A DNA stretch of 64,000 nucleotides from Immersiella caudata (Eukaryota; Ascomycota; Sordariomycetes; Sordariales; Lasiosphaeriaceae): the NCBI GenBank assembly GCA_030512335.1, contig JAULSU010000002.1:5952001-6016000 (forward strand), written 5' to 3'. Shown here in pieces: positions 34,132 through 46,432 of this stretch (within the stretch, counting starts at the first letter, position 1; every line of letters begins with the position of its first letter). The translations under genes were made by a program, and so were the position numbers. The notes beneath the pieces are model-generated. The model had not been told where the DNA came from. It worked only from the letters and a program-made list of their open reading frames with translations, and ran no database searches.

Positions 34132-34737
34132 GGGGTTTTGCTGGGAGGGTCGGCGCTGAAGTAGAAGGTATCGCCGAAAGGGTCAAGAGGTTTGAAGGCA
34201 TCGCCAAAGGGTTCATGAATTCAATTGGACTTGGGAGGTAGAAGGGGTGAGAGGGTGTCAGCCTGCTGAAAATGTTCAGTGAACTTGGAAGTTCCTTTTG
34301 GCAAAGTGAGATATGGGTGTGCTCACTCTCTCAAAGGCTGTTGAGCATGCTCTTGGATGGGTACTCCAACCTCACTATCTTGTTGCAGTATCCTCATCGT
34401 CGTGAGTTTGACGTTCTGAAGACAACAACCTCAACTTGTATTCTGAGCGACAAACCCACATCCGCCTAGTACCGGAAAGATTCTATGATAAGCGGGATGC
34501 ATTCTGGTCCCTTAATTGCATTCGATACGGCGATCAACGTTCTCTGAAGGTTCAGTCCAGGCTGCCCACAACCCACCATCCTCACTTCCCGTCCCACTTC
34601 CCCAACTGAACCACCCCTGACAGCAGCCCCAACCCCCACCATCCACACCCCGCACCCACAACTTTCCAGCCCTGTCCACCCACCCACAAAGTCACGCCAT
34701 GAGAGATTTTCTCCCTGCATATACTACCCAATAACAC
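34132..34737. other. Intergenic before tRNA-Leu
   Basis: About 600 bp containing the 3' UTR of the MDR gene and a C-rich tract at 34590-34690. No ORF with recognisable content; the minus-strand frame across the tRNA (34582-34860) is an artefact. Confidence 0.4.
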
Positions 34738-34856
34738 GGCGAGATGGCCGAGCGGTCTAAGGCGCCACGTTAAGGAGCTCCTTAATAACATCACCATCTT
34801 CCGAGATCTTGATTCCGTGGTCCGAAAGGGCGTGGGTTCGAATCCCACTCTCGTCA
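34738..34856 (+). tRNA. tRNA-Leu(AAG) with intron
   Basis: Type II tRNA. Acceptor strand GGCGAGA (34738-34744) pairs with TCTCGTC (34849-34855), followed by discriminator A. The D arm is TGGCCGAGCGGTCTAAGGC. The anticodon stem CCACG pairs with CGTGG after an intron of about 35 nt that begins one base 3' of the anticodon. The loop TTAAGG gives anticodon AAG, decoding CUU/CUC leucine codons. A long variable arm is followed by T arm GTGGGTTCGAATCCCAC, a perfect B box. An A/T-rich stretch lies just upstream, and a T9+ terminator-like run follows at about 34907. Exact intron ends could shift by one or two bases. Confidence 0.93.
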
Positions 34857-35420
34857 TCATTTTTTGTTGTCCACTCCCTAAACAATTTTTAATGGAAGGA
34901 CCCCTCCTTTTTTTTTTTCTTTTCCCTTCAGAGTTCGAGACTGTCAGAATAGCTTTGAGGCCTGCCCACTGCGACGGTTTGGGGAGAAGAATGGGAAGGT
35001 CATGTTGTATTACTGCCTAGCGCATCTTGTGCATCCCTGCATTACCTCCACCTCCGAACTCGTGCATCGTATCGCAACGATCTCCAACGACGCTTCGTCT
35101 ACCCTACAAGTATCTCAGAACCAAGAAGGGCATATTCATCGCATCGTTCAAAGTGTAACCCAACCGTGGAGCCGAATTGGTGAATCCGAATGCAGAGCTG
35201 ACATATCTACGGGTGCGCCCAGGGACGGACCGTTCTGCGCGACTCGGGGGGGACAGTGTGTTTCGAGGAAGGAGTCTTGGTGTCTTAAGAAAGGACCGAC
35301 GAATTGAGTGAAACCAAGTAGGTGATCGCTGTGTGTCTTCGGTGTTGGCGTATCGCACCAGGGAGGCTGCGGAGTGACAGTCTGGTTGAGCAATGGAGAA
35401 GATATCGAGAAAGCCTCAGC
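34857..35420. other. Intergenic after tRNA-Leu
   Basis: About 560 bp. A T run near 34907-34919 could end Pol III transcription. The right part is the 3' UTR of the MARVEL-like gene. No other feature is seen. Confidence 0.45.
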
Positions 35421-36027
35421 TTAGACATAGGAAGCCGTCGTTCCACCCCTCCTCATGCGCACATAGCCCACTCCAATAAGGGCGAGACCAATTCCAAACG
35501 CGACGAACTGAAGGATCTGGTCCGAGAAGCCCTTCTGGCAGTTGCTGAGAAGGCGGTTGCCATTCTCATCATCCTCCTTGGAGTAGTCCCAAAACCCATA
35601 ACGTCCTTCTCCATCCTCACCCTGGTTTAAGAGGGGGTTTTGGATCATCTTAACGACGTTATCCCTGCCGGCGTTATCCTTGCACTGCACGCCCTGGAAG
35701 CCGACAGTCCACGCGATGCCGCCGGCGAGCAAGAGGACAGAGGACAGGCCGTCCAGGGCCATGTTGGCGATGTCGGGGATGGCCTCGATGAAGAGCCCGA
35801 CCGCACCGACAATGGCAGCGAAGACGCCGAAGCCGCCCGTGAATGTGCTGTATTTTGTGGTCGTGGGTGCAGAGCCATAGACCTGAGCTTTGACTAGGGT
35901 AACGGACAGGCCTAGGACTGCGACACCAAAGATGAACTTCGTTGTGTTAGCGAGCCTGTTGTCGCTGTAGCGGAGAGTATGATCCTACCTGGAGGACCCG
36001 AAGGCCTATAGCCACGCCAGCGAGCAT
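35421..36027 (-). CDS. Small four-helix MARVEL-like membrane protein
   Basis: Two exons (35989-36027 and 35421-35936) join in frame to 184 aa. Helix 1 spans the splice site (LRVLQFIFGVAVLGLSVTLV), helix 2 is FGVFAAIVGAVGLFI, helix 3 is LDGLSSVLLLAGGIAWTVGF, and helix 4 near the C-terminus is QILQFVAFGIGLALIGVGYV. A ~55-residue loop between helices 3 and 4 carries two cysteines (CKDN and NCQKG) that could form a disulfide outside the membrane. The tail is RMRRGG. This topology and spacing match fungal MARVEL-domain proteins of the plasma membrane (Nce102/Fhn1-like class). The intron ends AACGAAG after a CTAAC branch point. Function is not established. Confidence 0.78.
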
Positions 36028-36170
36028 CTTTGCGGTGATACGTCTTCGTTAGCGTTCGGTGTGATGATTGAGTGTCGATATCTGAGGCGTCCAGGAGAGT
36101 GGATGGATGCCTTTTAAAGGAGCAACTAGGACAGAATGACTCCCGTTAGGCAACCTGAAGGATTTCCCTA

Positions 36171-36177
36171 CTTATAA
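36171..36177 (-). promoter_or_regulatory. TATA-like element upstream of the MARVEL-like gene
   Basis: CTTATAA on the plus strand reads TTATAAG on the gene strand, about 145 bp upstream of the ATG at 36027 and directly beside the C15 run (G15 on the gene strand). Spacing suits a core promoter with a short leader. Confidence 0.35.
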
Positions 36178-36192
36178 CCCCCCCCCCCCCCC
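36178..36192. repeat. C15 homopolymer
   Basis: Fifteen consecutive C on the plus strand in the promoter of the minus-strand MARVEL-like gene. Such runs vary in length between strains and are prone to sequencing error. Confidence 0.9.
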
Positions 36193-37263
36193 AACCACGT
36201 CCTCATCAGGCACGGACGGGGATGAAGGGCAGTCACCGTCCAGTGCTACGCCGTGCAACACCATGACCCATGTTGCTGCCTACCACCGGCAGTAGGAGTC
36301 GGCCAGCCAGTTCCAGGTGAGATCCCGTGAGGAGATGGCCGTTCATTGGCCGGGGTGACTCTGAAGAGGGACACAGTTCTGTCTCAAACCCGTGCTTGCG
36401 CGACGGCGGCGTGCAGGGGCTGTATGTTTGCAAATGTCATTGCGGCCAGGGTCAACTGGGCGATGCATGCAAGCCTTGGTGGGGTTGAAATGACCTCAGT
36501 TGACCTGTGGGATTTTTTTCTCCTTTTTGCGACACCAGCGTTGTATCATGCCTAAATCCCATGGAACAGGATGAGCGGAACAGGGTGATTGGTGACTCTG
36601 TTATGCCCTGGGTAGCCGCAGTAACGGCGAAGGATTCAACAACTTCGTGGTAAATTGCGGTTTGTGTGAAACCCCAATTGAATGGCCCACAATCGCTGCA
36701 CGTCTGTGCCGCAATCCGGTGTTGGATACGAATTTGGCCAAGGCGTTACCGTTGATCGAGATGGCTAAGGGCATGTCCAAGACACAGATTGGACGCCTCG
36801 GATCAGAGGCGGTCGACAGTCAGCCCTACAGCTGCCGCACGGAGCCGTGGCTCAGCAGATAAACTCTCCTTTTATCCCAGATCGCGCCCTTCGATTCCGT
36901 TCATAAGATATCGGGGGAACCGAAGACGCGCTTTCTCGCCTTGTTGCGCATGTGTGTCTTGACATGAGTATTTGGCGATGTTTGAGATTTGGCCGGATAG
37001 GGGTTCGTCGGGTATGCAGACGATCGACACAAATTCCGAACCGTGCCCGGGCTGTCAGTTATAAACTCGGAACTGGGAAGGTCTGCTGGATGGGATGCTG
37101 GGGGGTGCAGAGCCTATGCAACCTTCAGCGGGAGCTGGTGCGCACCCGAAGCAACTTGCCTGTACATTGGGAGATAAGAACGACGACACTGGACGACAAA
37201 AGTTGATCTGGACGGCAAATTTGACCTCGACGACAGCTGACATGCTGGACTTCAATTAATAGT

Positions 37264-37936
37264 CTATAAAGCGGGTACTGCGTATTCTAGGGATTCGCGC
37301 TGCGCTTCCCATAGCAGCCAGTCTGATCTTGTTGTTCTGGGAGAGGTCAGTCAAGCTCGCAAGTTGGTCCAACCAGTGCACCCACGGTAATAAGCCCATC
37401 GAGTTCACTTTCCATATACCCAATGCCAAAGCTAGCAGCTGCATCGCAACGTAGGCCAGCTTCACCTGAACGATCTTTGCGCGGTTGGTCTCGGTCTGGA
37501 AGCGTTCGAAGGCCTGGTTGGTTCCGAGGATACCCATGATGGGGTTCTTGAAGGCCATGAAGACCATCATAATGCTGAAGATCTGTAGCGAGTTGCCCGA
37601 CATATACATCATGATGCCGGTCATAGGCAGGCCTTTGACGGGACCAAGGGCAACTTCCCATGCCTTCTTCAGCTTCAGTGTGTCCATCTCCTCGGGCGTC
37701 GGGGCTTTCCGCTGCGGCTTTCCATCTTTCGCGGCATCCTTCTTCTGTAACGTGTGTCAATTTTGGCATCGACAACGAGCTGCTTGAGCAGGCGGGCGGC
37801 TTGCCTTGGATCCGGAAGTCTGCGATGGATAGCCCGGTGGATCAGGGATCCCGTTATTCTTGGACCGATACGCTGGGGGATTGCTCAGTTCGGCGACCCA
37901 TTTCGGTGCTGCCTTGGAGGTCTGTAGTTGGGACAT
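37264..37936 (-). CDS. emc4: ER membrane protein complex subunit 4 (EMC4)
   Basis: Subunit of the EMC insertase, which inserts moderately hydrophobic and tail-anchored helices at the ER. Three exons (37805-37936, 37386-37744 and 37264-37336) join in frame to 187 aa. It starts MSQLQTSKAAPKWVAELSNPP; the family motif KKAWEVALGPVKGLPMTG is followed by MYMSGNSLQIFSIMMVF and the second membrane segment YVAMQLLALALGIWKVNSMGLLP. The C-terminal exon reads TTRSDWLLWEAQ, matching the usual EMC4 tail. This supports the last intron (donor GTGGGT, acceptor CCCAG); without splicing the frame runs into unrelated sequence. The first intron starts GCAAGC, a GC-AG intron. An in-frame ATG at 38158 is judged too far upstream. 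Confidence 0.93.
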
Positions 37937-38499
37937 GAGGGGCGCGGCGACGCGGTCGACGGGGATTGCGACACGGGATTGTGAGGTGTTTGACCGTGGA
38001 GGGTTTGTTGGAGCCGCGACGTAATGTTCAAGTGGAGCAAGAGCTCCATCGGTTGAACCCGACCGTTCGACAGCACGGTGGGCCGCCGCGCTTGTGCCCA
38101 CTTTCAGGGACCGTGCACGCCCGGCTGGCCCCCAGATAACCGCGATCGGGGCCGACAATCGAGAGCACCGCGTTCAACCGTAACCGTCAGTCAATAAAAT
38201 CCAGGACGGCTCGATCAAGCCCCGCGAAGCAACCCACGATCTTATACCTGCAGCGCGCGTGACGAATCGGCAAGTTTGGGTTTGGCAGTGGCAGCGCGCG
38301 CGGTGGGCGGCCTCAGCAGACCTACACCTCGGCGTGAGGGGTATCGCACACACTGTTGTTCTGCGTGCGCCCCAATTTGCTCGGCAGCCACGGCCCAGAA
38401 CCAGAACGGGAACCAGAATCGCAACCGACCGGGCTTTGGGGTGGGAGAGAGACCTGAGGAGCGCGGGTGTTCACCAGTGCCACAGTCGTTGTCGGCAAT
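37937..38499. promoter_or_regulatory. Shared divergent promoter, EMC4 / AP-1 beta
   Basis: 563 bp between the two divergent start codons. Both genes serve the secretory pathway, so co-regulation is plausible. I see no unmistakable binding site. Confidence 0.45.
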
Positions 38500-41059
38500 A
38501 TGGCGACGGTCCAAGGAGGAGGCGACTCCAAGCTGTTTGCTCGAGTAAGCCTCACCTTGACTCCTTTCTCTAATACTCCTTTACCCCATTGCCATCACCG
38601 TCACATTCTTTGTCCCAGCCGTTGGGGAAGCTATCGGTCTGGAAGGGGTGACAGCCCCCATTCCAGCAGATAGCATATTCTCCCTTGCCTGTTGCAGACA
38701 TCCCATTTCAGACACGATCCCCCGTCCCTCCCCAACTCCTCCGCGGCCATGCCCGCACAACCCACCGTCGCGATGTTCATGGCATATGTTCCCCCGCCGA
38801 CTGACTCCCCCTTTCGGGGTCCGCAGGGCAAGGTGGCCGAGCTGCGCCTCGAGCTGAACAGCGGCAGCAAGAAGGATAAGAACTTTACGACCAAGAAGAT
38901 TGCGCTCAAGAAGATCGTCGCCAACATGACCATGAGCAACAACGACATGGTCGCCCTGTTCCCCGACATCATTGGCTGCATGGCGATACAGAGCCTGGAG
39001 ATCAAGAAGATGTAGGTCATTCTGTCTCTGTTGGCTGGGCAGCTGCTGACTGCACAGGTGCTTTCTGTTCCTCGTCAACTACGCAAGAATGCGCCCCGAG
39101 ATCGCCGTAAAAGCAATACCGGTGTTGGAACACGTACGTTTGTCGACGCTGGTCTTGGTGGTCTGTTACTGATGTCGTGTAGGATATGGAAGATCCCAAC
39201 CCCCTTGTCCGAGCGCTAGCGCTGCGAACCATGTCTTATATCCACGTGCGAGAGTTCGTCGAAGCCACTGTGCCCATCGTCAAGCTCATCCTCCGCGACT
39301 CCGATCCCTATGTTCGAAAGACGGCGGCGTTCTGCGTCGCAAAGCTGTACGACCACGATAGGCACATGGTCGAGGCATCAGATCTTATCGACAAGCTCAA
39401 CAACCTGCTAAGGGACGACAACCCTACGGTGGTCGCGAGTGCCCTGGCCAGCTTGATGGACATCTGGGAGCGAAGTGATGCTATTAAACTCACCATCGAC
39501 TACAGTAACGCCTCCAAGATGGTATCAATCCTGCCCGATTGCTCTGAGTAGGTTCTACCCTTCTGATCTGCCTTGTATCTGCTGACTCGCGAAGATGGGG
39601 CCAGACATATATCTTGGAGGCACTCATGTCATACGTGCCACAAGAATCCGGCGAAGCGCTTCTTCTCGCAGAGCGCATCGCCCCTCGATTATCACACTCC
39701 AATTCGGCCGTCGTTCTGACATGCATACGTGTGGTACTCTATTTGATGAACTATATCTCCGACCAGAAGCAAATATCTGCCCTGTGCCGCAAACTCTCAC
39801 CTCCACTCGTCACCCTGCTCGCCAAGGGGCCAGAAGTTCAGTATTTGGCCCTGAGGAACGCGCTGCTCATCCTACAACGGCGGCCAGAGGTGCTTCGAAA
39901 CGACATCCGTGTCTTCTTCTGCAAATACAACGACCCGATTTACGTCAAAGTTACAAAACTGGAGCTCATCTTCATGCTCGCCAACGAGAAGAACATCGAC
40001 GAGGTCTTGACCGAGCTCCGAGAGTACGCCACCGAAATCGACGTCCACTTCGTGCGCAAGGCGGTACGCGCCATCGGCAAGCTGGCCATTAAGATTGAGC
40101 CGGCTGCGAGGCAGTGTATCAGTTTGTTGCTAGAGCTGGTTTCGACCAAGGTGACGTATATCGTTCAGGAGGCGACAGTGGTGATCCGCAACATCTTCAG
40201 GAAATATCCCAACCAATACGAGAGCATCATCGGGACGCTTTGTGAGCATCTCGACTCGCTCGATGAGGCTGAGGCGAAGGCTGCCATGGTGTGGGTCATC
40301 GGACAGTACGCCAGCCGCATCGAGAACTCAGACGCCCTGCTGGAGGACTTCCTGTATTCGTTCGCCGAAGAGCCGGTCGAGGTCCAGCTTGCCCTACTGA
40401 CGGCTACGGTGAAGCTGTTCATCCAACGGCCAACCAAGGGACAAGAGCTGGTACCGAAGGTGCTCAAGTGGGCCACCGAGGAGACGGACAACCCAGATCT
40501 TCGCGACCGCGCATACATGTACTGGCGACTACTCTCGACCGACATGGAGGCTGCTAAGCGCATCGTCATGGGAGAGAAACCCGCCATTACCGCCGAGTCC
40601 GAGCGCCTCGACGCCGTCACGCTCGAAGAGATGTGCCTCAACGTTGGCACCCTCGCCACCGTCTACCTCAAGCCTGTGCAGACCGTCTTTAGGAACGCCC
40701 GTCCACGCAGGCTACAAGACTCACCCGCCTTGCAGCGCCAGGAAGAGCCGGCACCCAGTAGCGTGCCCGGTGACGCACAAAAGTCCCTCAGCCAGTTTGG
40801 TATGGGCGGGCAACCGGCCGACTTCAACCCACGAACAGACACCCGAGGCGCCACCCAAGGAGGAAACCTGGCGCAGGCAGTTAACGACGCCGACGAGTAC
40901 TTCTCGTCGCAGATGCGCGGGATGCGTATCCAGGAGCAAGGGGACAGCTTTGGTGGGAACGGCAACGAGGGGTCAGGCTATGTTGTCAACCAATATGCAC
41001 CACAGACGGTGTACCAACCGGCTCAAGGAGTTGCCAACAATAATGACCTGCTGTTGTAA
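38500..41059 (+). CDS. apl2: AP-1 complex beta subunit (beta-adaptin)
   Basis: Large subunit of the clathrin adaptor acting at the trans-Golgi and endosomes. Five exons (38500-38544, 38827-39011, 39058-39133, 39183-39547 and 39595-41059) join in frame to 711 aa. The trunk is near-invariant: GKVAELRLELNSG, KKIALKKIVANMTMSNNDM, EDPNPLVRALALRTMSYI, DPYVRKTAAFCVAKLYDHD, GQTYILEALMSYVPQ, QYLALRNALLILQRRPEVL and VTYIVQEATVVIRNIF. After LKPVQTVFRNARPRRLQDSPALQ comes a Gln/Gly/Asn-rich tail ending NNDLLL. There is no C-terminal ear domain, as is usual for fungal AP-1 beta. The first intron is 282 nt, longer than the rest. The acceptor at 39594 is GAAG with CTGAC upstream. Confidence 0.97.
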
Positions 41060-41647
41060 GAAGAGGGGGTAGAAGGGGCGTAGCACTTGGTGTATCTGCA
41101 TATAGCGACGGACATACGAACTTAATCGAGAGAATCACGATGAAAATTGATGGCGATGTTGGGTCGGAGACTTCCATTCACACCTCACGGCCGTATCTAC
41201 AAAACGAACGCCGTGCCAGTTACCAATTATGTCCCTTCCCTGAAAACGCCAGAACTTTCCCATTGGTTCCGTTCATCCGCGGAAGCAGTACAAACTCATT
41301 GATGACACTCATCCATTCCAAGCATGTTCATTGCCGATCCACCCATCTCAACCAAGCTCAACTTTACCAGCCGTGACAAACCCACTTCATGCCCATAGAA
41401 CAAACCAAGACTCCTTAGACTAGATAGTCGATGAAATTACATCCACCAACCCCCATGTCAAAATAGGAAGAACTCTGATGTATCGTTGTCGTGATGTAAT
41501 GGTCGAGACGCTGCTGTTACCGATGTAGGTAGTCGAATGCGTTGATGCGTATGCCTGAAGGGGTGAACGAAATTATACCGAGATGAACTGCTTGCTAACC
41601 GTGATGGCGACTCTGCTTTGGAGGAGTACTGAAGGGTGTGTATGAAA
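41060..41647. other. Convergent 3' interval, AP-1 beta / GPI-type protein
   Basis: About 590 bp of 3' UTR sequence from two convergent genes. No coding or RNA feature is seen. Confidence 0.45.
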
Positions 41648-42379
41648 TTATGGCAAAGTAAGCATAAACACCGCAAGTGATCCCATGATCAAGCTGCTAA
41701 GCAGAGTGACGCTGCTGCTCGCCACCATCGCGGATCCTCCGTTGGGCACGCTGCTCGTTGCCGTGGCGGCCGCGGACGAGGTAGAGGCAGCCGTGGTCTT
41801 GTGGGATGTCACAGACGGGGATGGAGTCGTGAGGAGGGTGGAATTCGACGGGAACAGGCTGTAGGTGACGTTTCCGGAGGCAGTGACGGTGACGGTGCTG
41901 CTTAGACTGCCGGTGGTGATGGTTGAGGTGATGGTGGAGGTGTAGTAGGAGAGGGAGTTGTTGGCAGGGATGGAGGAGGGGCCGGAGATGAGGAAGGTGG
42001 TGTTGGTGGCGCCGATGGACTCCGGGGCAACCGCGGAGGTGACTGTGATGACGGACTCGGGGGGTGCGGCGGTGGTGGAGGCAGCGGTGGTGGGGAGAGC
42101 GGTGGTGGAGTCGCAGTCGGTGATGGTTGTGAGCATCGAGGGGTCGATGATGGTGTTTATGATGATGGTCGAGGTGGTGTCGTGGACGGTGAGAGTGGAC
42201 AGGACAGTGGTAGTAAGCTCATCAACAGTCGCAGGCCTGCCCTCCACCTTGGGGCTGTCGATGTCGGGCCCGGCCTTGCGAATGGCGAAGTTGGCGACCT
42301 TGGGCGCACCAGGGTTCGAGGCACCGGCGAAGGTGGCGGAGGCCGCAATGGTAGCGAGGAAGGTCGTAGTGAAGATCAT
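41648..42379 (-). CDS. Ser/Thr-rich secreted protein with likely GPI anchor
   Basis: Single exon, 243 aa. The start at 42379 gives a classic signal peptide (MIFTTTFLATIAASATFAGA). The frame is open upstream to 42598, but that extension lacks any feature. The mature part is dominated by Ser/Thr (clusters such as TTTVLSTLTVHDTTSTI and STITSTITTGSLSSTVTVT) with several N-glycosylation sequons (NTTF, NNSL, NVTY, NSTL). It ends with a small-residue region (NGGSAMVASSS) and a hydrophobic tail (LLSSLIMGSLAVFMLTLP), the pattern of GPI attachment. Probable wall or surface protein of unknown function; similar low-complexity proteins diverge rapidly. Confidence 0.78.
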   Translation of the reverse strand: MIFTTTFLATIAASATFAGASNPGAPKVANFAIRKAGPDIDSPKVEGRPATVDELTTTVLSTLTVHDTTSTIIINTIIDPSMLTTITDCDSTTALPTTAASTTAAPPESVITVTSAVAPESIGATNTTFLISGPSSIPANNSLSYYTSTITSTITTGSLSSTVTVTASGNVTYSLFPSNSTLLTTPSPSVTSHKTTAASTSSAAATATSSVPNGGSAMVASSSVTLLSSLIMGSLAVFMLTLP

Positions 42380-45300
42380 CTTTGCGAGATGGGGTGAGGT
42401 GAGTCTGCTTGGCGTTAATATTTCCCTCGGTGAAGAAAGTGAACCGTGACAAAGAAAGAAGTAACGAGGGAGGTTGATCGGTAGAGACAGATGAGAGGGT
42501 GGTTGAGCAGTGACAGGAGGATAGTTCCAAGCGCAGGTGGCTTGGGAAGAGCCCAGTTTTGGGAGCAGCAGCAAAGGGAAAGAAATATTCCTGGCCACGG
42601 CAACCTGTTGGATGAGATGGAGAAGTGAAGCAAGTGAATTCAGACGCGATGAATTGAAATCACTCGTCCAAGAGAGAATAAAACAGTCGAGTCACCTGCC
42701 TGATCCCCAACTTGCCATCGCATCTCGCTGTGGCAGCAAGATACGCGGCTGAGCAGGAGGCAGAACAGAATATTCGCAACTTCGGGATCATTTTCTGATA
42801 GTTGTAGAGGAATGACTTACTCTGTGGAGAAAAACGAGCGTGATGGTGAACAGAAGCTTGATTCCTTGCGTGGAGCGAGTTGTCAGGTTCGTGTGGTGGT
42901 GGGGGAAGGAAGGAAGTGGGCGTGGTGTTGAGAAAGGAGGAAGGAGCGTGAGGCAGTGGAGTTCACAAAACAAACGGACACCATGTACTTCGGATGACAA
43001 CCAGCCAGTCCACCAGGAAATTCGGACGCCGTTGCAACCCACGCAATCTCTCGGTAAGATTGCCCTGCCCATCGTGCTGCTCCAGTATCTCCCCCTGCTA
43101 CCAACGCATGGCATCATTCCAGAACGGGATCTTGCGCAAACTTTTGTTCCCAGTTTCAGCCTTCCCATCTTAACGCACTGCTCCATCAGAGGCCAGCTGC
43201 TGGAACCCGAACCGCGCAGGTCCGGTCTGGCAGGGGGAAATTTCTCTCATGTGGGTTCAGAGGACAGCAACGGCAGGATGCCACGCCGGGCCTTTGCTCG
43301 TCGGGTGACACGAGGCTCTCGACCTAGCAAACACGTCTTCGCGGAGGGACAGTGTCACCCGGGCCGCAGCCAGCCCGCATTGCCTTTTCATATGTTGTCC
43401 CCTGCCGATCAGCTTCGATGCATCTTCCGCTTTCTCTGCTGTTCAACCTTGTTTTACCTGATGTGGTTTCATGGTGATTATCGTTGGGGTAGATACAGCG
43501 AGCGCTGAGCGCGACCCACGCCTAGAGCGTTGAGCAGAGCAGCACCTAATTTCCGGTCTGTGTCGTAGTCACGGATGTTGCTCCGGACACACTGAGCTTT
43601 TCAACTGTGGTATGACAACAGCATCCCAGGCAACGCGGTATAACGAGAAACTGAGGGTAGCGAGGGACCTTACAGCGTGAGGAGTTTCCGATGCAGACTT
43701 TCTTTGATTAAGTTTCGAGTCATGTTTGAAATTATCTCCAACCCGCTGCTTCGCAACGCTTGAAGTCGCTAATGATTTCGGGCTGGGTAGACCATGACGG
43801 CTCCCGACATCTGTCAAATTCTTTCGTGGCAGCGCCTCCTATCGAGATTTGATTTCTCTTGGTCACCGCCCTATTGAAAACGGTCGCTCTTTTGACGATG
43901 AGTTGTCACGACTAGCTACCCTATCTCCATCACCTAAGTTGGCTGAAGTTATCCTACTAGCAAAATGTTACGACTCAACCAATTCTCAGCAAGGGAGCGT
44001 CCGTCACTACTTCAAGGGGCTGGGCATGTCGTTCAAGTGAAGAACAGTAGAAGAAAGGTTTCTAGTGTTTCGAGCGACAGGAGAGTCTGGTCTGTCAGCC
44101 GAAGCGCTTCGTGAAGGGCCGCATTCGGGTGATCCGGCACCTTAGAGCACTGACGTGCACCGTGACAACTCCCCGGAGATGTAACTTTTCCCACAACAGA
44201 CTTGCCGACAGAGTTTCCGAACACTCTCCTCCCGATAGGCTCCTGATGGCTGTAGCAGCCCGAGTTTCCCCCGAAGTTCGAGTTCAAATGCTACCCCAAA
44301 CTCATCGACCGAGGAGATGCCAGCCGCAGCAATCAAGTTCGGGTTTGCATTTGATGACATAATTGAGCCTGTATCAACACCAATGACGTCTAGACACCGA
44401 AGATTTGTGTACACAGACCCTCAACATACCGGACAACCTGCAAGGCTGTCCATATCCTGACGTTGGATAGTTGTGCTGGGCAACATGGCAGTGACTGCAT
44501 TCTGCGTGCGGAGATGGACATGCTGGGAAACGCCATCTGGCCCTGTGACCACGGAGCTGCATCGATTAAACTATCGCCTCCTTCCCCCACAGCGTTAGCT
44601 CGCTGTCATACGATCTTGGTAGTGCTGCATGCAACGCGTATGTTGATTCAACGCCCAATCACAGCTAGGACGTTTCCGGTCTACACGCCGCATGAGACGG
44701 CCAAGACGGCTTCGTAGCCGTGAGAGGATACGAGAGGTCGGATCTTAGCCCGTTCCGGCTTTACAAGACTCTTGGTGAGCGGGGATAATGCAAATGTTCA
44801 GGTTTTGCCCCAAGGTAAGTAGGTCGCTTATGTTGGTGAAAGCCATGATGACTCAGGAACCACCATCTCACCGGAACCAGCTGGAGGACCCGATTCTTGC
44901 CAGCGGGATGCACCCGGCAGGCTCGGACGGCTAGCTTGTTGTCGAACTGATCAGTGATCTCAATGGCGGGGGGACTTCTATTCTTGGCGCCCATCCGTTG
45001 ACCGTTTTGAAAGTTGAGGACCGCCTTCTTTGGCGCGCCGCTATAGTTCAGCCCACCGGGTTTCCTGCGGGCGCCAAAGCCTATCTGAAGTAAGGTAGTC
45101 TAGTCTAATACAAAGATCGAGCGTTGTGCGACCGACAGCCAGCCTCAATTTCGTGGCGTCGTCCCGGCAGATGCGAGGAGATGGCACGAAGGAGGAAGGT
45201 CAGCGTCACTGCAGCGGGAGCAATACCGGACGGCGGGGAGATGGTGAGCACGCGGGCAATACTTGCGATGGTGAGCTGTCGTCATCCAGACCCGTTCTGC

Positions 45301-46432
45301 TGGAATGTGGCGGAGGGCTGTTTCGGGAGGTGAGCGCCATCGGCAATGCTGGCATTCCTGGGGATGAGCTAGCCGCACGCGGCTTTTCGAGCCTCATACA
45401 CGACTGTCCGCACCCACTCCACATTGATGATGGAGGTCGGACGCTGCATTGTTTTGGTCTCAAAGTTCACCGGCTCCACTGGGCAGAACATCTGGTGGTC
45501 CGTGTCTGTGCGGGTGGATTGGCGGTGCAGCGCATCAAGTGGGGGACTGCTGAGCGCGCTGGGGGGAAGGCGGGAATGCCGGGGCGTCTAGGGCCCTGCC
45601 GTTTCACGCTCATGGCTCCCGGCCATTGAAACCTCTCCTGCCAAGCCCTTCCTTGCTTTTCCTTCCCGCTGCATCACCATTCAAATCTTGGTTATTTCCC
45701 TGGGTCGATTGCTTCTCTGTGTATCGAGTCTCTGTCATCTGTATCCGACGGCATTTCGACGCGGTTGCGCTCCACACGCTCGTTTGTGGCCTCAGGTCTG
45801 GACGACGCCCGCACGCACCTTTTGCCCAGCGGTGCCGAGAGATTGCGCGAGTGGTCTGTCGGGCGGGCTGTGGGAGACCACCACCGCTTGTCTGATTCTG
45901 ATCCGTCGCTGACTTGGGCCCGGATCCCAATGTCCTAGGTTTTCTCTTCATTTTTGCCTCCGCATTGAGACCGCTGCACTTGTACATAACATTACATGGC
46001 CCCGAACCGGTAGTTGATACCCGCCGCAGCTTTCGCAACCAAACCCGTACAACGTCAGGCCTGGACTTGGACCCCGACAGCCAATCGCCACCACTGCTTC
46101 CAATCAGGACGATAACGGTCTGGTGTCGTTCCGCTGCCTCCAGACTACTTGGGGATAATCAGGACGACGAGGGCGCGTCCGGATACAGAACCGCTGCGAT
46201 TTCTCAGGGGAGCGTCGTTTGCGGATTTCATCGAGTCTCGCCGAAAGCCAGCGCCGTTTGCTGGTCACGTCGGAACGTTCGCAGCCCGCGTTTTCACCAC
46301 CGTCGCATTTCCGGCGATTGACCGCTTTCTGCCACGCCGCTTTTGCAGCCTGGTTTCTCGGGCGTTGAGCATCAATTCGCCTCGACTTTGCCTTGCGATA
46401 TCACTCGATCTTGCATCACGCCTACACACACC
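42380..46432. other. 4 kb gene-poor divergent interval
   Basis: Lies between the GPI-type gene (minus) and the UBL3-like gene (plus). The right 0.8 kb (45600-46432) is probably the long leader of the UBL3-like gene. The segment 43550-44050 is more AT-rich than its surroundings. Frames of 140-222 codons (42840-43508 plus, 45126-45629 plus, 45610-46038 minus) show no conserved motif or splice logic. I see no transposon ORF, terminal repeat or RNA gene. Confidence 0.45.

Larger units (their letters stand above)
36028..37263. other. Intergenic: MARVEL-like gene promoter and EMC4 3' side
   Basis: About 1.2 kb with a C15 homopolymer at 36178-36192 and a TATA-like site next to it. Frames of 60-85 codons in 36233-37206 show no conserved content. 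Confidence 0.45.

Noticed and set aside
42840..43508. 222-codon plus-strand frame in the 42-46 kb gap
   Set aside because: No recognisable content, no start context, composition typical of random GC-rich frames.
45126..45629. 167-codon plus-strand frame upstream of the UBL3-like gene
   Set aside because: Likely non-coding leader region; no conserved motif.
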